Source: Candidatus Caccousia avicola (lineage in GTDB: Bacteria > Bacillota > Clostridia > Oscillospirales > Acutalibacteraceae). Taken from it: a DNA stretch of 64,000 nt. This document shows, in pieces, positions 9,300-18,250 of this stretch. Below the pieces are notes generated by a model, which worked only from the letters and a program-made list of their open reading frames with translations, did no database searches and was not told where the DNA came from. The DNA lies in the NCBI GenBank assembly GCA_018712435.1, contig DVGZ01000026.1:1-64000 (forward strand). Reading direction: 5' to 3'. Position numbers and translations under genes: made by a program. Positions within the stretch are counted from its first letter, which is position 1. Every line of letters starts with the position of its first letter.

Positions 9300-9356
9300 T
9301 TGACAAATTATAAAATGGGGATTATAATGCGATCAAAAGTTAGGTTTAACGATAAA
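9300..9356 (+). promoter_or_regulatory. Consensus sigma-A promoter with LacI-type operator, xylan operon
   Basis: TTGACA (9300-9305), exactly 17 bases, TATAAT (9323-9328): a perfect consensus promoter. The operator TTTAACGATAAA (9345-9356) starts about ten bases past the expected transcription start and is the inverse of the site before the regulator gene. The surrounding 9141-9299 is AT-rich and holds no gene that I can see. Another half-similar site, TTAAACGTTGAA, lies near 9192. Confidence 0.85.
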
Positions 9357-9410
9357 TAAAAACCTGACGCACCGGTTTTTCATAGCCTTATTCAGAAAGG
9401 GAGTCGTGAG

Positions 9411-9515
9411 ATGAAAGCCATTCAGAAAAACAAAAAGAAATGGGATTCCTTCAAGCTGTTTCTTTACATCTTGCCTTTTCTCATTATGGAGGAAGCCCAC
9501 AGGGACGGATCGTAG
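9411..9515 (+). pseudogene. Sugar ABC transporter permease, 5' stub (truncated)
   Basis: An ATG at 9411 with GGGAG upstream opens a frame whose first 25 codons (charged start, then FKLFLYILPFLI) look like the cytoplasmic tail and first membrane helix of an LplB-type sugar ABC permease. At about 9486 this stops abruptly. The next bases are the reverse complement of a binding-protein gene, so the frame runs into TAG at 9513-9515 after nine foreign codons. The remaining roughly 270 residues of the permease and the second permease expected in such operons are absent from the window. The frame sits directly behind a consensus promoter and operator. Confidence 0.75.
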
Positions 9516-10503
9516 CACTCGTTGGTCAGCGGGTTGGTCGCGGCGCTGCCGACGATCCACTGGTTGATCTGGTTGTTGCCGTCGCTCCAGGAGCCTCCGC
9601 CGTACTCTTCGGGAACCTGGATGGTCGCGGTGAAGCGGTCCTGGCCTTCCTTGGTCAGCGTGTAGGTGCCGTCCTCGTTTACGGTGTAGATGAAGCCCTC
9701 CAGGCTGACATGCTGATAGTCAAGGCCTTCGGGAGAAGCAAGCCAATCGAGGAATTCCATGATTCTCAGCTTCTTCTCGTCGTCCACGGAGGAGCCGACG
9801 CCCCAGACGCGGCCATCGCCATAGTAGGAGTCAGCCTGCTGATAGTACTCAAGCTCTTCCACCGGGACATACATGTAGTTCTCGCGGCTCTCGCCGTGCG
9901 CCGGGGTGTTCCAGAAGCCGTTCTGCCAGTTGTACCAGAACAGGTATACTCTCTTCTGCTTCATCTTGCTGTCGCAGACCGTCGTCCAGTCCTGCGTGGC
10001 GGAGTCGGGATCCATCAGGCCCATCTGGTTGGCCTTGAAGAGGAACTGCAACGCCTTGTAGTAGCCGCCCTCGGTATCGGTGAGAGGTGTAATGGTGTTG
10101 TCGTAGCTGAGAAGAACGGAATCCTTCACCTGCTGGCCGAACCAATAGGTCAGCAGAGCCGCATTCTCGCTGTAATTGGTATCCCAGTCCTTCCACATGG
10201 AGATGGCGTAAGCCTTGTCGCCCGCCTCGTTGGTCGGATGAGCCTCCATCATATCGGAGAGCATGTTCAGCAGATCGTCGGTAGTCTTAAGCTCCGGGCA
10301 GCCCAGCTCGGAATAGTAATCCCACGGCACGCGCGGCGCGCTGAACGCGGTTTCCGCGACATAACCGGACGGACCGTTGTTGTTCATGTTGCAGGGAATC
10401 GCATAGATAGAGCCGCCTTCCACGCCGCTCATGCTCTGATTGAACTGATCGATCTGCTCCTGATATTCTTTGAGATTCTCATAGTTATAGATGACATCTG
10501 AGA
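9486..10503 (-). pseudogene. Sugar-binding lipoprotein of ABC importer, internal segment, inverted
   Basis: On the minus strand this stretch encodes about 339 in-frame residues of an extracellular solute-binding protein of the LplA/LipO/YtcQ type (SDVIYNYENLKEYQEQIDQF, later KALQFLFKANQMGLMDPDS and FLDWLASPEGL). It has no signal peptide and no true start, and its neighbours on both sides are unrelated in that orientation. Its missing C-terminus lies on the opposite strand from 10504. Flipping 9486-10503 gives a continuous reading frame across the right-hand joint (TGG GCT TCC TCC ATG AAC ATG ACG). About 90 N-terminal residues, including the lipobox, are missing. Confidence 0.8.
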
Positions 10504-10841
10504 TGAACATGACGGCCACCACCAACGAGTGGATTGAGCAGTTTGGTGCGCAGAACGAGGTTGAGTACCTGGAAGGCACCGATCAGCTGAAGATGGTCGC
10601 CAACATCAACATCCCGCTCGCCAGCGATTCCACCGATATCGCCCTGATCCGCAGCCAGTGCGGCACGTTGGTCAAGGACACCTCCTGGCAGATGGTCTTT
10701 GCGAAGGACGAGGCGGAGTTCAATTCCCTGTGGGAGAATATGTGCACGCAGCTCGAAGGCCTTGGCTGGAGCACGCTGACCGAGTACGATACCGAGAAGT
10801 ATCAGGCTATCGTTGACGCGAGAATCGCGGCTGCTGAATAA
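10504..10841 (+). pseudogene. Sugar-binding lipoprotein, C-terminal segment
   Basis: About 112 codons (MTATTNEWIEQFGAQNEVEY to DARIAAAE, stop TAA at 10839-10841) encode the C-terminal lobe of the same binding protein whose middle is inverted just upstream. The expected tail helix of this family is present (YQAIVDARIAA). It would normally be the end of the third gene of an LplB-LplC-LplA importer operon. As it stands it has no plausible translation start. Confidence 0.75.
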
Positions 10842-10884
10842 GGCAAACAGAATCCAAAAGACAAAGGCATGTCCTTTGCATGAT

Positions 10885-10914
10885 AGGGGGCCGGCCATGT
10901 GCCGGTCCCCTTTT
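10885..10914 (+). terminator. Intrinsic terminator between binding-protein remnant and xylanase
   Basis: GGGGCCGGC and GCCGGTCCCC pair around CATGT, followed by TTTT. It would attenuate transcription into the enzyme genes, a common way to make binding protein in excess over enzymes. Confidence 0.75.
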
Positions 10915-10995
10915 CTTTCAACCGGCCCCGCGGCGGAAGGATCGTCCTTCCAGGGGAGCGGGGCGCGTCATTTTGAAACAGGAGTGTATGTGAAA

Positions 10996-13992
10996 ATGGG
11001 ACTCAATGAAGTATACCGGCCTTATTTCCCGATCGGCGCGGCCGTACCGGCCAACGCGTTTGATCATCCCGCCGCTCTGCGGGCGATCGCATCCCAGTAC
11101 GGATCCATGACCTGCGAGAACGACATGAAACCGGAAGCGCTGCTTGACAGGGAGGAGAACCAGAGAAATCCCGCCGCGCACGATCGCAGCCCGGCGGTGT
11201 GCTTTGACGGCGTGAGGAAATATCTTGACTTTGCGAAGGAGCACGGGATCGGCATGCGCGGTCACACGCTGGTGTGGCACAACCAGACGCCGCGGTGGTT
11301 TTTTGCCAAGGATTACCGGGCGGAGGAGGATGCTCCGCTGGCGGATCGGGAGACGATGCTGGCCCGTCTGGATTCCTATATCCAGAGTGTGATGACCTTT
11401 GCGCAGACAGAATATCCCGGCGTGATTTATGCCTGGGATGTTGTCAACGAAGCGATTGACGGCGGGGCCCTTCGCTCCTCCCTCTGGACGCAGACGGTGG
11501 GAGAGGATTTCGTTTTGCAGGCATTTCGCATGGCCGCGCGCTGGAAAGCTCCGGGCGTGAGCCTGTTCTACAACGACTACGATACCTTCCTTCCCGAAAA
11601 GAGGGAAGCCATCTGTGAAATCATCCTTGCCCCGCTGCTGGCGGAGGGCTTGATCGACGGCATGGGAATGCAGTCGCATGTGCAGCTGGAAACGCCGTCG
11701 CTGGAGGAGTATCGGGAAGCGGTGCGGCGCTATGGCGCACTGGGCCTTCAGGTTCAGATCACCGAGCTGGACGTCTTTTCCCCGGATACCTCCGAAGCCG
11801 CCATGCGCCGTCTGGCCGAGCGGTACCGCGATCTCTTCACCGTTCTGCTGGAAGCCAAGCGGGAAGGAGCCGCCAACGTGACGGGCGTGACCTTCTGGGG
11901 ACTTCAGGATGAGGAGAGCTGGCTGACCGGCTTCCGCCGTCAGAGCTGCCGCCCGCTGCTCTTTGAGCGCGGCTACCGGCCGAAGGAAGCCTATCAGGCA
12001 GTGTGCAGCGTGCCGGGGCGTGTGGAGGGCGATCTGGAGGATCGTCTGCCCGGCGGACAGCGGTTTGCGTTCTGGGAGAAAGAGCAGACATATACCAAGG
12101 AATACCACGTCAATCCCGCACATCCCAATGCGTCTGACGAAAATGACGGCAGCGCCGATCATCCTCTGCGGACGATCCAGGCTGCGGCGGATCGTGTTGG
12201 CCCGGGAGAACGAGTCTGGATTCACGGCGGCGTATACCGCGAATGTGTTCGCCCCCGGCGCGGCGGCGAGGGACCGGACCGCATGGTCTGCTATGAAGCG
12301 TTTGGAGACGGGGACGCTGTGATCAAGGCTTCTGTAGAGGCAAAGGAATTCCGTCCGAGCGTGGGATGGGAACGGACGCCGCACGGCGCGCCGCCTGCCC
12401 CGGACAGCGTGCGGATTTGGGAGACCAGGCTGAACCCCGAGGAATTCAAGGGTTACAATCCCTTCTGCGCGGTCAATATCCTGCACGATCGCCTGTTCAT
12501 TGAATACGACAAAACGGATATGACGCCGTATCTGAATCGTCGCGGCATGGTCTTCTGTGACGGCAAGCCTTTGCGTCAGGTGGCTCTTTACAACCAGATG
12601 ACGCAAACCCCCGGTTCCTACTGGGTGGAAGCCAACGGGCAAACGGTGCATTTCCGTCTTGCGGACGACGGGGATCCGCAGTATCATGTGATTGAGCTGA
12701 CCTGCCGGGAACAGTGCTTTGCGCCGGAAACGCCTTTCCTCTCCTACATCAAGGTGAAAGGGCTTGTCTGCGCCCATGCGGCCACCGGTGCGCCTGTGCC
12801 GCAGCGCGGCAGTATTTCCTGCTTCCGCGGCCATCACTGGGTGATCGAAAACTGTGTGATCGACTGGTCCAACGCGGTGGGAATCGACGTCGGCAACGAG
12901 TGCTGGCATCACACCATCGAGGAAAACCAGATCATCGGCCATACGGTTGTGCGCGGCTGTGAGATCCGGGACGCGGGCGTCTGCGGCATTGCCGGGTTAT
13001 TTGCCACCCACATGCTGATTGAGGATAACCGCATTACGGGAACCGGCTGGCAGGGGATGGAGCTTTCCTGGGAAGCGGGCGGTATCAAAGTGCACAACAG
13101 TGTGAACAGCCTGATCCGTCGCAATGTCTTTGCGGAAACGTTCCGCGCCGATCATCTGTGGATGGATGTTGGCAACGAGAACAACCGCATTACCCGCAAT
13201 CTGTTCCTGGATGGCCGCGAGCAGCGGGAAGCAATCTTCATTGAGTGCTCGCGCGACGGGATCAATCTCATTGACAACAATATTTTCTGGAATGTGGAGG
13301 GACGCTTCCGTCCGGAGGATGTCCCGAAGGAGCCGGGTTCGACCGGCTGGTACAAGATGGAGGAGCACGGCGTCGTGAACGGATATGCCGTCTACGGCGA
13401 GGGAACGGATCGGCTGCATGTGGAACACAATCTGATCGGCCGCTGCCGCAGCGCCGGTTACTACGTCAAACCCGTGGCGTTCCGGATTTCCGGTCCCGGA
13501 AGCCGGGGCGGCACCGGGCGCGAAGCGCGCATCCGCAACAATCTGTTCTATGACTGCGGAGAGGCCGCCATTAAGTTCCCGACCCGCGACAACGACGCGC
13601 AGGGCAACGCGTACATCCAGATGCCCGGAGGCTATCTGCGCGTTCTGTATCCCGCGCCGGAAACCTGCCTGCATCTCGACGCCTGGCAGGAGTTCTACGG
13701 CTTTGACCGCGAGGGCCAGGAGGGATGGTTCACGATCTGTGTGGATACCGAACGGCTGACGCTGGAGATGAAAAAGCCGGAGCAGCCCCCGCGCGTCGAT
13801 CGGCTGCATCCTGATCGCATGCCGTATGTGACGGATCCGGAGCAGCTCCAAGCGGTGCAGTCGTCGCTGGAAACACCGGAGGATTTTTACGGCGCGGCGC
13901 TGGAGGATCGCCGGATGCCCGGCCCCTTCGCTTCTCTGAAGGCGGGCTGTGTCTATTCCATCGATCCCAGACGGAAAGAATGCAAGAAATGA
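10996..13992 (+). CDS. GH10 endo-xylanase - GH120 beta-xylosidase fusion
   Basis: 998 residues from ATG 10996. The frame is open further upstream, but that part crosses a terminator; AGGAG lies about 11 bases before this ATG. Residues 1-340 are GH10: MTCENDMKPEAL, GHTLVWHNQTPRWF, WDVVNEA with acid/base E152, and QITELDVF with nucleophile E257. Residues about 370-990 form a right-handed beta-helix resembling GH120 beta-xylosidase XylC (start pattern YHVNP...G...PLRTIQAAAD, GGVYRECVRP). The three catalytic positions I recall for GH120 appear kept: E693 (SWEAGGIK), D724 (LWMDVG), E750 (IFIECS). There is no signal peptide, so xylo-oligosaccharides would be cut and trimmed in the cytosol. First enzyme of the operon; GH43 follows 15 bp later. 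Confidence 0.88.
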   Translation: MGLNEVYRPYFPIGAAVPANAFDHPAALRAIASQYGSMTCENDMKPEALLDREENQRNPAAHDRSPAVCFDGVRKYLDFAKEHGIGMRGHTLVWHNQTPRWFFAKDYRAEEDAPLADRETMLARLDSYIQSVMTFAQTEYPGVIYAWDVVNEAIDGGALRSSLWTQTVGEDFVLQAFRMAARWKAPGVSLFYNDYDTFLPEKREAICEIILAPLLAEGLIDGMGMQSHVQLETPSLEEYREAVRRYGALGLQVQITELDVFSPDTSEAAMRRLAERYRDLFTVLLEAKREGAANVTGVTFWGLQDEESWLTGFRRQSCRPLLFERGYRPKEAYQAVCSVPGRVEGDLEDRLPGGQRFAFWEKEQTYTKEYHVNPAHPNASDENDGSADHPLRTIQAAADRVGPGERVWIHGGVYRECVRPRRGGEGPDRMVCYEAFGDGDAVIKASVEAKEFRPSVGWERTPHGAPPAPDSVRIWETRLNPEEFKGYNPFCAVNILHDRLFIEYDKTDMTPYLNRRGMVFCDGKPLRQVALYNQMTQTPGSYWVEANGQTVHFRLADDGDPQYHVIELTCREQCFAPETPFLSYIKVKGLVCAHAATGAPVPQRGSISCFRGHHWVIENCVIDWSNAVGIDVGNECWHHTIEENQIIGHTVVRGCEIRDAGVCGIAGLFATHMLIEDNRITGTGWQGMELSWEAGGIKVHNSVNSLIRRNVFAETFRADHLWMDVGNENNRITRNLFLDGREQREAIFIECSRDGINLIDNNIFWNVEGRFRPEDVPKEPGSTGWYKMEEHGVVNGYAVYGEGTDRLHVEHNLIGRCRSAGYYVKPVAFRISGPGSRGGTGREARIRNNLFYDCGEAAIKFPTRDNDAQGNAYIQMPGGYLRVLYPAPETCLHLDAWQEFYGFDREGQEGWFTICVDTERLTLEMKKPEQPPRVDRLHPDRMPYVTDPEQLQAVQSSLETPEDFYGAALEDRRMPGPFASLKAGCVYSIDPRRKECKK

Positions 13993-14007
13993 AAAGGAGA
14001 GCGTGAC

Positions 14008-15828
14008 ATGGAAGAAATGTATCAAAGACCGCAAGGCTTTCTGATGGCTTATACGCGTACCCCGGAGCCGGGAGTGTATCCGTCCGGCCTGGCCGGATCC
14101 GTCCATTTTGCCGTGAGCCGGGACGGAAAAAGCTTCGAGGCGCTTCAGCACAATTACGGCGTTCTGTTTGCCCAGGCTGACGTGACGAAGGAGAATACCC
14201 TGAACACCAAGAGTCTGAAAAGCCCCTGCGTATTTCCGCTTGCGGACGGAGGATGGGGGATCGCCGCCGTCCGTGTGACGGAGGAGGGAAAGACGGATCC
14301 CGACAGCCGGGGAAAGCTCCTGGTGTGGAGAACCGCCGATTTCATGGAGTTTACTTTTCTCGGTCTCCTGCCGCTGTGTGGGGCGGGAAATCTGGAACAT
14401 ATCCGGATTCGCTACGACCGGAGTCTGGGGCAGTATGCCGCCGTCTGGACGGATGAGGCGGGCTGCTGGAAATCCCACAGCACGGATTTGCAGGGCTGGT
14501 GCTTTTCGGAGCCGGAACCGGCCGTGTGGGACGAAGAAGCGGTTACGTTCCCCTCTTTGCCGCATGGGGCTGTCCTGGGCGACGTTACCGTGATCCCCGG
14601 GGAGCTGTGTGACCGTCTGCGCGTGTATTGGGGACGTTTGTTCCATATGGACACCATTCTGCCGGAGGAGATGCGGGCCGCGTCCCCGGAGCAGGTGAAG
14701 GCGGTGCGCGCCGTGGCGGTGTATTCCGACGGTTCCACCGCTCCCAAGACGGTGGACTGGGACACGAGCGCGGTGGATTTCAGCCGTCCCGGTGTGTATG
14801 AGGTGAAGGGAACGCTGCGCGGCAATCCGTATCATTTTCCGCTGACGCAGGGAACCGGCGATCCGGTCATTGTGCCGTGGGAGGGGAAATATTACTATCT
14901 TTCCACCAGCGATACCACGGGCGACATTGGCCTGTATGTGCGCGAAGCCGATCGCCCCGAGGATTTGTTCCTTCCCGACACCAAGCTGCATTTGATTCTG
15001 GATCTGGACGAAGAAAAAGGCTTCTTGCAGACCTTCTGGGCCCCGGAATTCCATATCGTGGGCGGCGAGCCGTACATATTCTTTGCGGTGAGCGGGAAGG
15101 TGTGGGGACCCCAGTGCCATGTCATGCACCTCAAGCCCGGCGGGCATTTCACCGATCCCGACGCTTGGGAAACGCCGCGCCGTGTGCAGAAGCAGGACGG
15201 CAGCTTCCTGACGGAGGACGGCATCACGCTGGATATGACGTGCATCAAGGCGGGGGGACGCACCTACGCGGCGTGGTCGTACCGCTTTGGCATGGGAACG
15301 CCGCTGGACACCGGCTCCATGCTGTACATTGCTCCTCTCAACGAGGAAAAGCCCTGGCAGCTGGCGGGCGAACCGGCGCTGCTGTCCCGTCCTCTGCTGA
15401 GCTGGGAGAACCTGGAAACCACCATCAACAACGAAGGCCCCTATGTGTTCCAGACAAAGGATCGGGTGTATCTGGCTTACTCCGCGGGTTCCGCAAACAG
15501 CTATACCTATGCGGCGGGTCTGCTGACCGCCGATCCGAACAGCGATCTTGCGAACCCGGCCAACTGGAAAAAAGGGCTTACCCCGGTGCTCACCTATTAT
15601 TCGGTGGACGGGGAATACGGTCCCGGGCATAACTCCTTCTTCGGCGATAAGGAGGGCAATCTGTGGATTGCGTATCACGGGGAGACGGATCCGACCAGCC
15701 GCGTGCGCTGCGCGGGCATCCGGCGCGTCCATTTCGATTTGCAGGGACGTCCCCGCTTTGATCTGTCTGCCGAGCGCGACGTAAACCCGGCCCTGAGCCA
15801 TGTGACTATGCGTGTCAGGGTTGGCTGA
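14008..15828 (+). CDS. GH43-family arabinofuranosidase/xylosidase with N-terminal propeller-like half
   Basis: 606 residues, no signal peptide. Residues about 275-600 form a GH43 five-bladed propeller with the expected base (D285 in GTGDPVIVPWEGKYYY), the pKa-modulating Asp (D409 in GITLDMTCI) and general acid (E476 in TTINNEGPYVF); FWAPEFH is also present. Residues about 230-270 (AVYSDGSTAPKTVDWDTS) resemble a Big_4-type Ig-like segment. Residues 1-220 look like another blade-rich module of unclear function. GH43 enzymes remove arabinose or xylose from xylo-oligosaccharides; the choice cannot be settled here. AAGGAGAG precedes the ATG; the carboxylesterase starts 29 bp downstream. Confidence 0.85.
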   Translation: MEEMYQRPQGFLMAYTRTPEPGVYPSGLAGSVHFAVSRDGKSFEALQHNYGVLFAQADVTKENTLNTKSLKSPCVFPLADGGWGIAAVRVTEEGKTDPDSRGKLLVWRTADFMEFTFLGLLPLCGAGNLEHIRIRYDRSLGQYAAVWTDEAGCWKSHSTDLQGWCFSEPEPAVWDEEAVTFPSLPHGAVLGDVTVIPGELCDRLRVYWGRLFHMDTILPEEMRAASPEQVKAVRAVAVYSDGSTAPKTVDWDTSAVDFSRPGVYEVKGTLRGNPYHFPLTQGTGDPVIVPWEGKYYYLSTSDTTGDIGLYVREADRPEDLFLPDTKLHLILDLDEEKGFLQTFWAPEFHIVGGEPYIFFAVSGKVWGPQCHVMHLKPGGHFTDPDAWETPRRVQKQDGSFLTEDGITLDMTCIKAGGRTYAAWSYRFGMGTPLDTGSMLYIAPLNEEKPWQLAGEPALLSRPLLSWENLETTINNEGPYVFQTKDRVYLAYSAGSANSYTYAAGLLTADPNSDLANPANWKKGLTPVLTYYSVDGEYGPGHNSFFGDKEGNLWIAYHGETDPTSRVRCAGIRRVHFDLQGRPRFDLSAERDVNPALSHVTMRVRVG

Positions 15829-15857
15829 TAAAATAAAGAAAAGGAGGAAGCGGAATC

Positions 15858-17357
15858 ATGCTCAGAATTGCCAAAACAGAAAACGGGCTGGTACGCGGAA
15901 TGGCGGCGGCCGATCCCCGCATTACCGCCTTCCGGGGAGTTCCCTTTGCGGCTCCTCCGGTCGGGGACCTGCGCTGGCGCGCGCCGCAGCCCGCGGAAAA
16001 TTGGGAGGGAGTGCGCGACTGCCTGGAATTCGCTCCCATTTCGATGCAGTATGTTCCCGGTGCGAATCCCGAGGATTTCTATGCGCGCGAATGGCATGTG
16101 GATCCCGAGATTCCGATGAGCGAGGACTGCCTGTATCTGAATATCTGGACCCCCGCCGTCACGGGAAACGAGAAGCTCCCGGTCTATGTCTGGTATTTCG
16201 GCGGCGCGTTCCAGTGCGGCTACACCGCGGAGATGGAATTTGACGGCGAGCGTCTGGCCCGGCGCGGCATTGTCGTGGTGACGGTGAACTACCGCGTCAA
16301 CGTGTTCGGTTTTCTGGCGCATCCGGAGCTGACGGCGGAAAACCCGGACGCACCGGCCAATTTCGGTTGTCTGGATCAGCAGGCGGGCCTGCTCTGGGTG
16401 AAACGGAACATCGCGGCCTTTGGCGGCGATCCCGACCGGATCACCATTGGCGGACAGTCGGCGGGCGGCGCGAGCGTGATGGCGCAGCTGAACAACCCGG
16501 TGAGCGCCGCCTGTGTTTCGCATGCGGTGGTCGAGAGCGGCATTTTCTGCCTGCCTTATGAGAAGCCGCGCCTTTCCACGCTGGCGGAGCTGGAAAAGCA
16601 GGGAGAGGAGTTTTTCCGCTTCCTCGGGATTCATTCCCTCGCCGAGGCTCGCGCCCTTCCCGCCGTGTTCCTGCGCGATAAGATGGAGGAATTCGGCCTG
16701 TTCTGGAGTGTGGTGGCGGACGGAAAATTCCAGCAGCGCACCAGCTGGCAGACCGCTCTGCGCGGCGAGCTGCCGGATATCCCGATGCTGATAGGAGACA
16801 CTGACAATGAGTTCTTTGCCGTCCCGCAAGCCAAGACGGAAGAGGAGCTGCGTGAGATGGCGCAAAAATACCTCGGTGGGGACGCGGATCAATTCCTCGC
16901 GCTGATTCACGCGGATCAGGGTTTGGAGAAAGCCGTGAAGAACGCCACCGTCGGCGAGATCGAGATGGCGATCCGCGCGCTGTGCCGCTGCCGGGAAAAA
17001 GCGGGAGCAAAGAGCCCCTGCTATATCTATACGTTCGGGCCGGAGATTCCGGGCTGGGATCATCCGGGCGCGTTCCATTCCAGCGATCTGTGGTTCTTCT
17101 TTGAGACGCTGGCCAAATGCTGGCGGCCCTTTACCGGCAAGCATTACGATCTGGCGCGTCAGATGTGCAACTATCTCGCGGCCTTCGTCAAGACCGGCGA
17201 TCCGAACTGCCAGGACGCGGACGGAAGCGAGCAGGCGCGCTGGATTCCGTGGAGCGACGCGGCGCCGAGCCGCATGACCTTCCACGAAACGCCGGAGCAG
17301 AAGGCGTGTCCCGCCGGGGAAGTGATGGAATTCCTGGTCAGTCGTGAGATCTCGTAA
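15858..17357 (+). CDS. Type-B carboxylesterase, probable xylan-side-chain esterase
   Basis: 499 residues of the alpha/beta-hydrolase carboxylesterase family (PF00135). It has FRGVPFAAPPVGDLRWRAPQ near the start, the oxyanion-hole motif in YVWYFGGAFQCG, the nucleophile elbow GGQSAGG with S201, an acidic residue in the region IGDTDNEFF, and the catalytic His in GAFHSSDLWFFF. No signal peptide. The position between GH43 and another esterase in a xylan operon suggests removal of acetyl or hydroxycinnamoyl groups from imported oligosaccharides. That is inference from context; the family is broad. Confidence 0.87.
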   Translation: MLRIAKTENGLVRGMAAADPRITAFRGVPFAAPPVGDLRWRAPQPAENWEGVRDCLEFAPISMQYVPGANPEDFYAREWHVDPEIPMSEDCLYLNIWTPAVTGNEKLPVYVWYFGGAFQCGYTAEMEFDGERLARRGIVVVTVNYRVNVFGFLAHPELTAENPDAPANFGCLDQQAGLLWVKRNIAAFGGDPDRITIGGQSAGGASVMAQLNNPVSAACVSHAVVESGIFCLPYEKPRLSTLAELEKQGEEFFRFLGIHSLAEARALPAVFLRDKMEEFGLFWSVVADGKFQQRTSWQTALRGELPDIPMLIGDTDNEFFAVPQAKTEEELREMAQKYLGGDADQFLALIHADQGLEKAVKNATVGEIEMAIRALCRCREKAGAKSPCYIYTFGPEIPGWDHPGAFHSSDLWFFFETLAKCWRPFTGKHYDLARQMCNYLAAFVKTGDPNCQDADGSEQARWIPWSDAAPSRMTFHETPEQKACPAGEVMEFLVSREIS

Positions 17358-17371
17358 AGGAGGGGCGGAGC

Positions 17372-18205
17372 ATGGCGATCTTTGAGGGAAGCTATTTTTC
17401 CGACGCGCTGCGGCGCGGCGCATCATTCTCCGTTTATCTGCCGAACGATATCGGACCGGAGGGACACACCAAGTATTTTGACCGCCCCACGAAGGTTTTG
17501 TTTTTGCTGCACGGCTACACCGGAACCAGAGCGGACTGGATCAAGGATACCTCCATTCTTTCGTTGGCCGCCCGCTATAATCTGGCGCTGGTCTGCCCGT
17601 CCGGCGAAAACAGCTTTTACCTCGACGGGGAGGAGACGGGGCGGCAGTACCAGACATACGTCGGCCAGGAGCTGGTGGAGTATGTGCGAAAGACCTTCGG
17701 CCTTTCCAGCCGCCGGGAGGATACCTTCATCGGGGGAATTTCCATGGGCGGCTTCGGCGCGGTTCATACAGGGCTGGCATATCCGGAGACGTTTTCCAAA
17801 ATCGTTTCCCTATCCGCCGCGCTGATCGTCCACAAGGTAGCCGCCATGAAGCCGGACGATCTCAATCTGGACGGCATCGCCAACTATGCGTATTACCGCC
17901 TGATGTTCGGGGAGCCGGAAAAACTCCTCGAAAGCCGGAACAACCCGGAGGTGCTGGTGCGGGAGCTGATGGAAAAGGGAAGCCCGCTTCCCGCGCTGTA
18001 TCTCGCAATCGGCACGGAGGATTTTCTGTATGAGGACAATCAGATTTTCCGCCGGTTCCTGGAAGCGCAGAACTTCCCGTTCACCTATCGGGAGGGGCCG
18101 GGCGTGCATGACTACAATTTCTGGAATCCGCAGATCGATTCTTCCCTCCGTTGGCTGATGGACGAGGAAGATGGAAAGCAGGGAACCGATATAGGGGACA
18201 TTTGA
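17372..18205 (+). CDS. Esterase of the EstA / esterase-D type (PF00756), probable acetyl- or feruloyl-xylan esterase
   Basis: 277 residues. Alpha/beta hydrolase with the oxyanion strand VLFLLHGYTGTRADW, the nucleophile S124 in GGISMGGFGA, Asp in AIGTEDFLYEDN and His in GPGVHDYNFW. The family includes tributyrin esterases and CE1-type feruloyl/acetylxylan esterases. No signal peptide. GGAGG lies just before the start and the gene follows the type-B carboxylesterase by 14 bp, so two unrelated esterases are paired, perhaps with different acyl or positional preference. Confidence 0.87.
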   Translation: MAIFEGSYFSDALRRGASFSVYLPNDIGPEGHTKYFDRPTKVLFLLHGYTGTRADWIKDTSILSLAARYNLALVCPSGENSFYLDGEETGRQYQTYVGQELVEYVRKTFGLSSRREDTFIGGISMGGFGAVHTGLAYPETFSKIVSLSAALIVHKVAAMKPDDLNLDGIANYAYYRLMFGEPEKLLESRNNPEVLVRELMEKGSPLPALYLAIGTEDFLYEDNQIFRRFLEAQNFPFTYREGPGVHDYNFWNPQIDSSLRWLMDEEDGKQGTDIGDI

Positions 18206-18250
18206 AACAGGGCGTTACCGGAATTTGATGAGGAGAAAGCAAGGAGGAGC

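Noticed and set aside
9486-10503. Phase-variable invertible switch
   Set aside because: No inverted repeats flank the segment (only AT is shared) and no recombinase gene is nearby; a one-off rearrangement or assembly error explains it better.
10813-10995. Open frame extending the GH10-GH120 protein 61 codons upstream
   Set aside because: It crosses an intrinsic terminator, has no ribosome site at its start, and its residues do not resemble a GH10 N-terminus or signal peptide.
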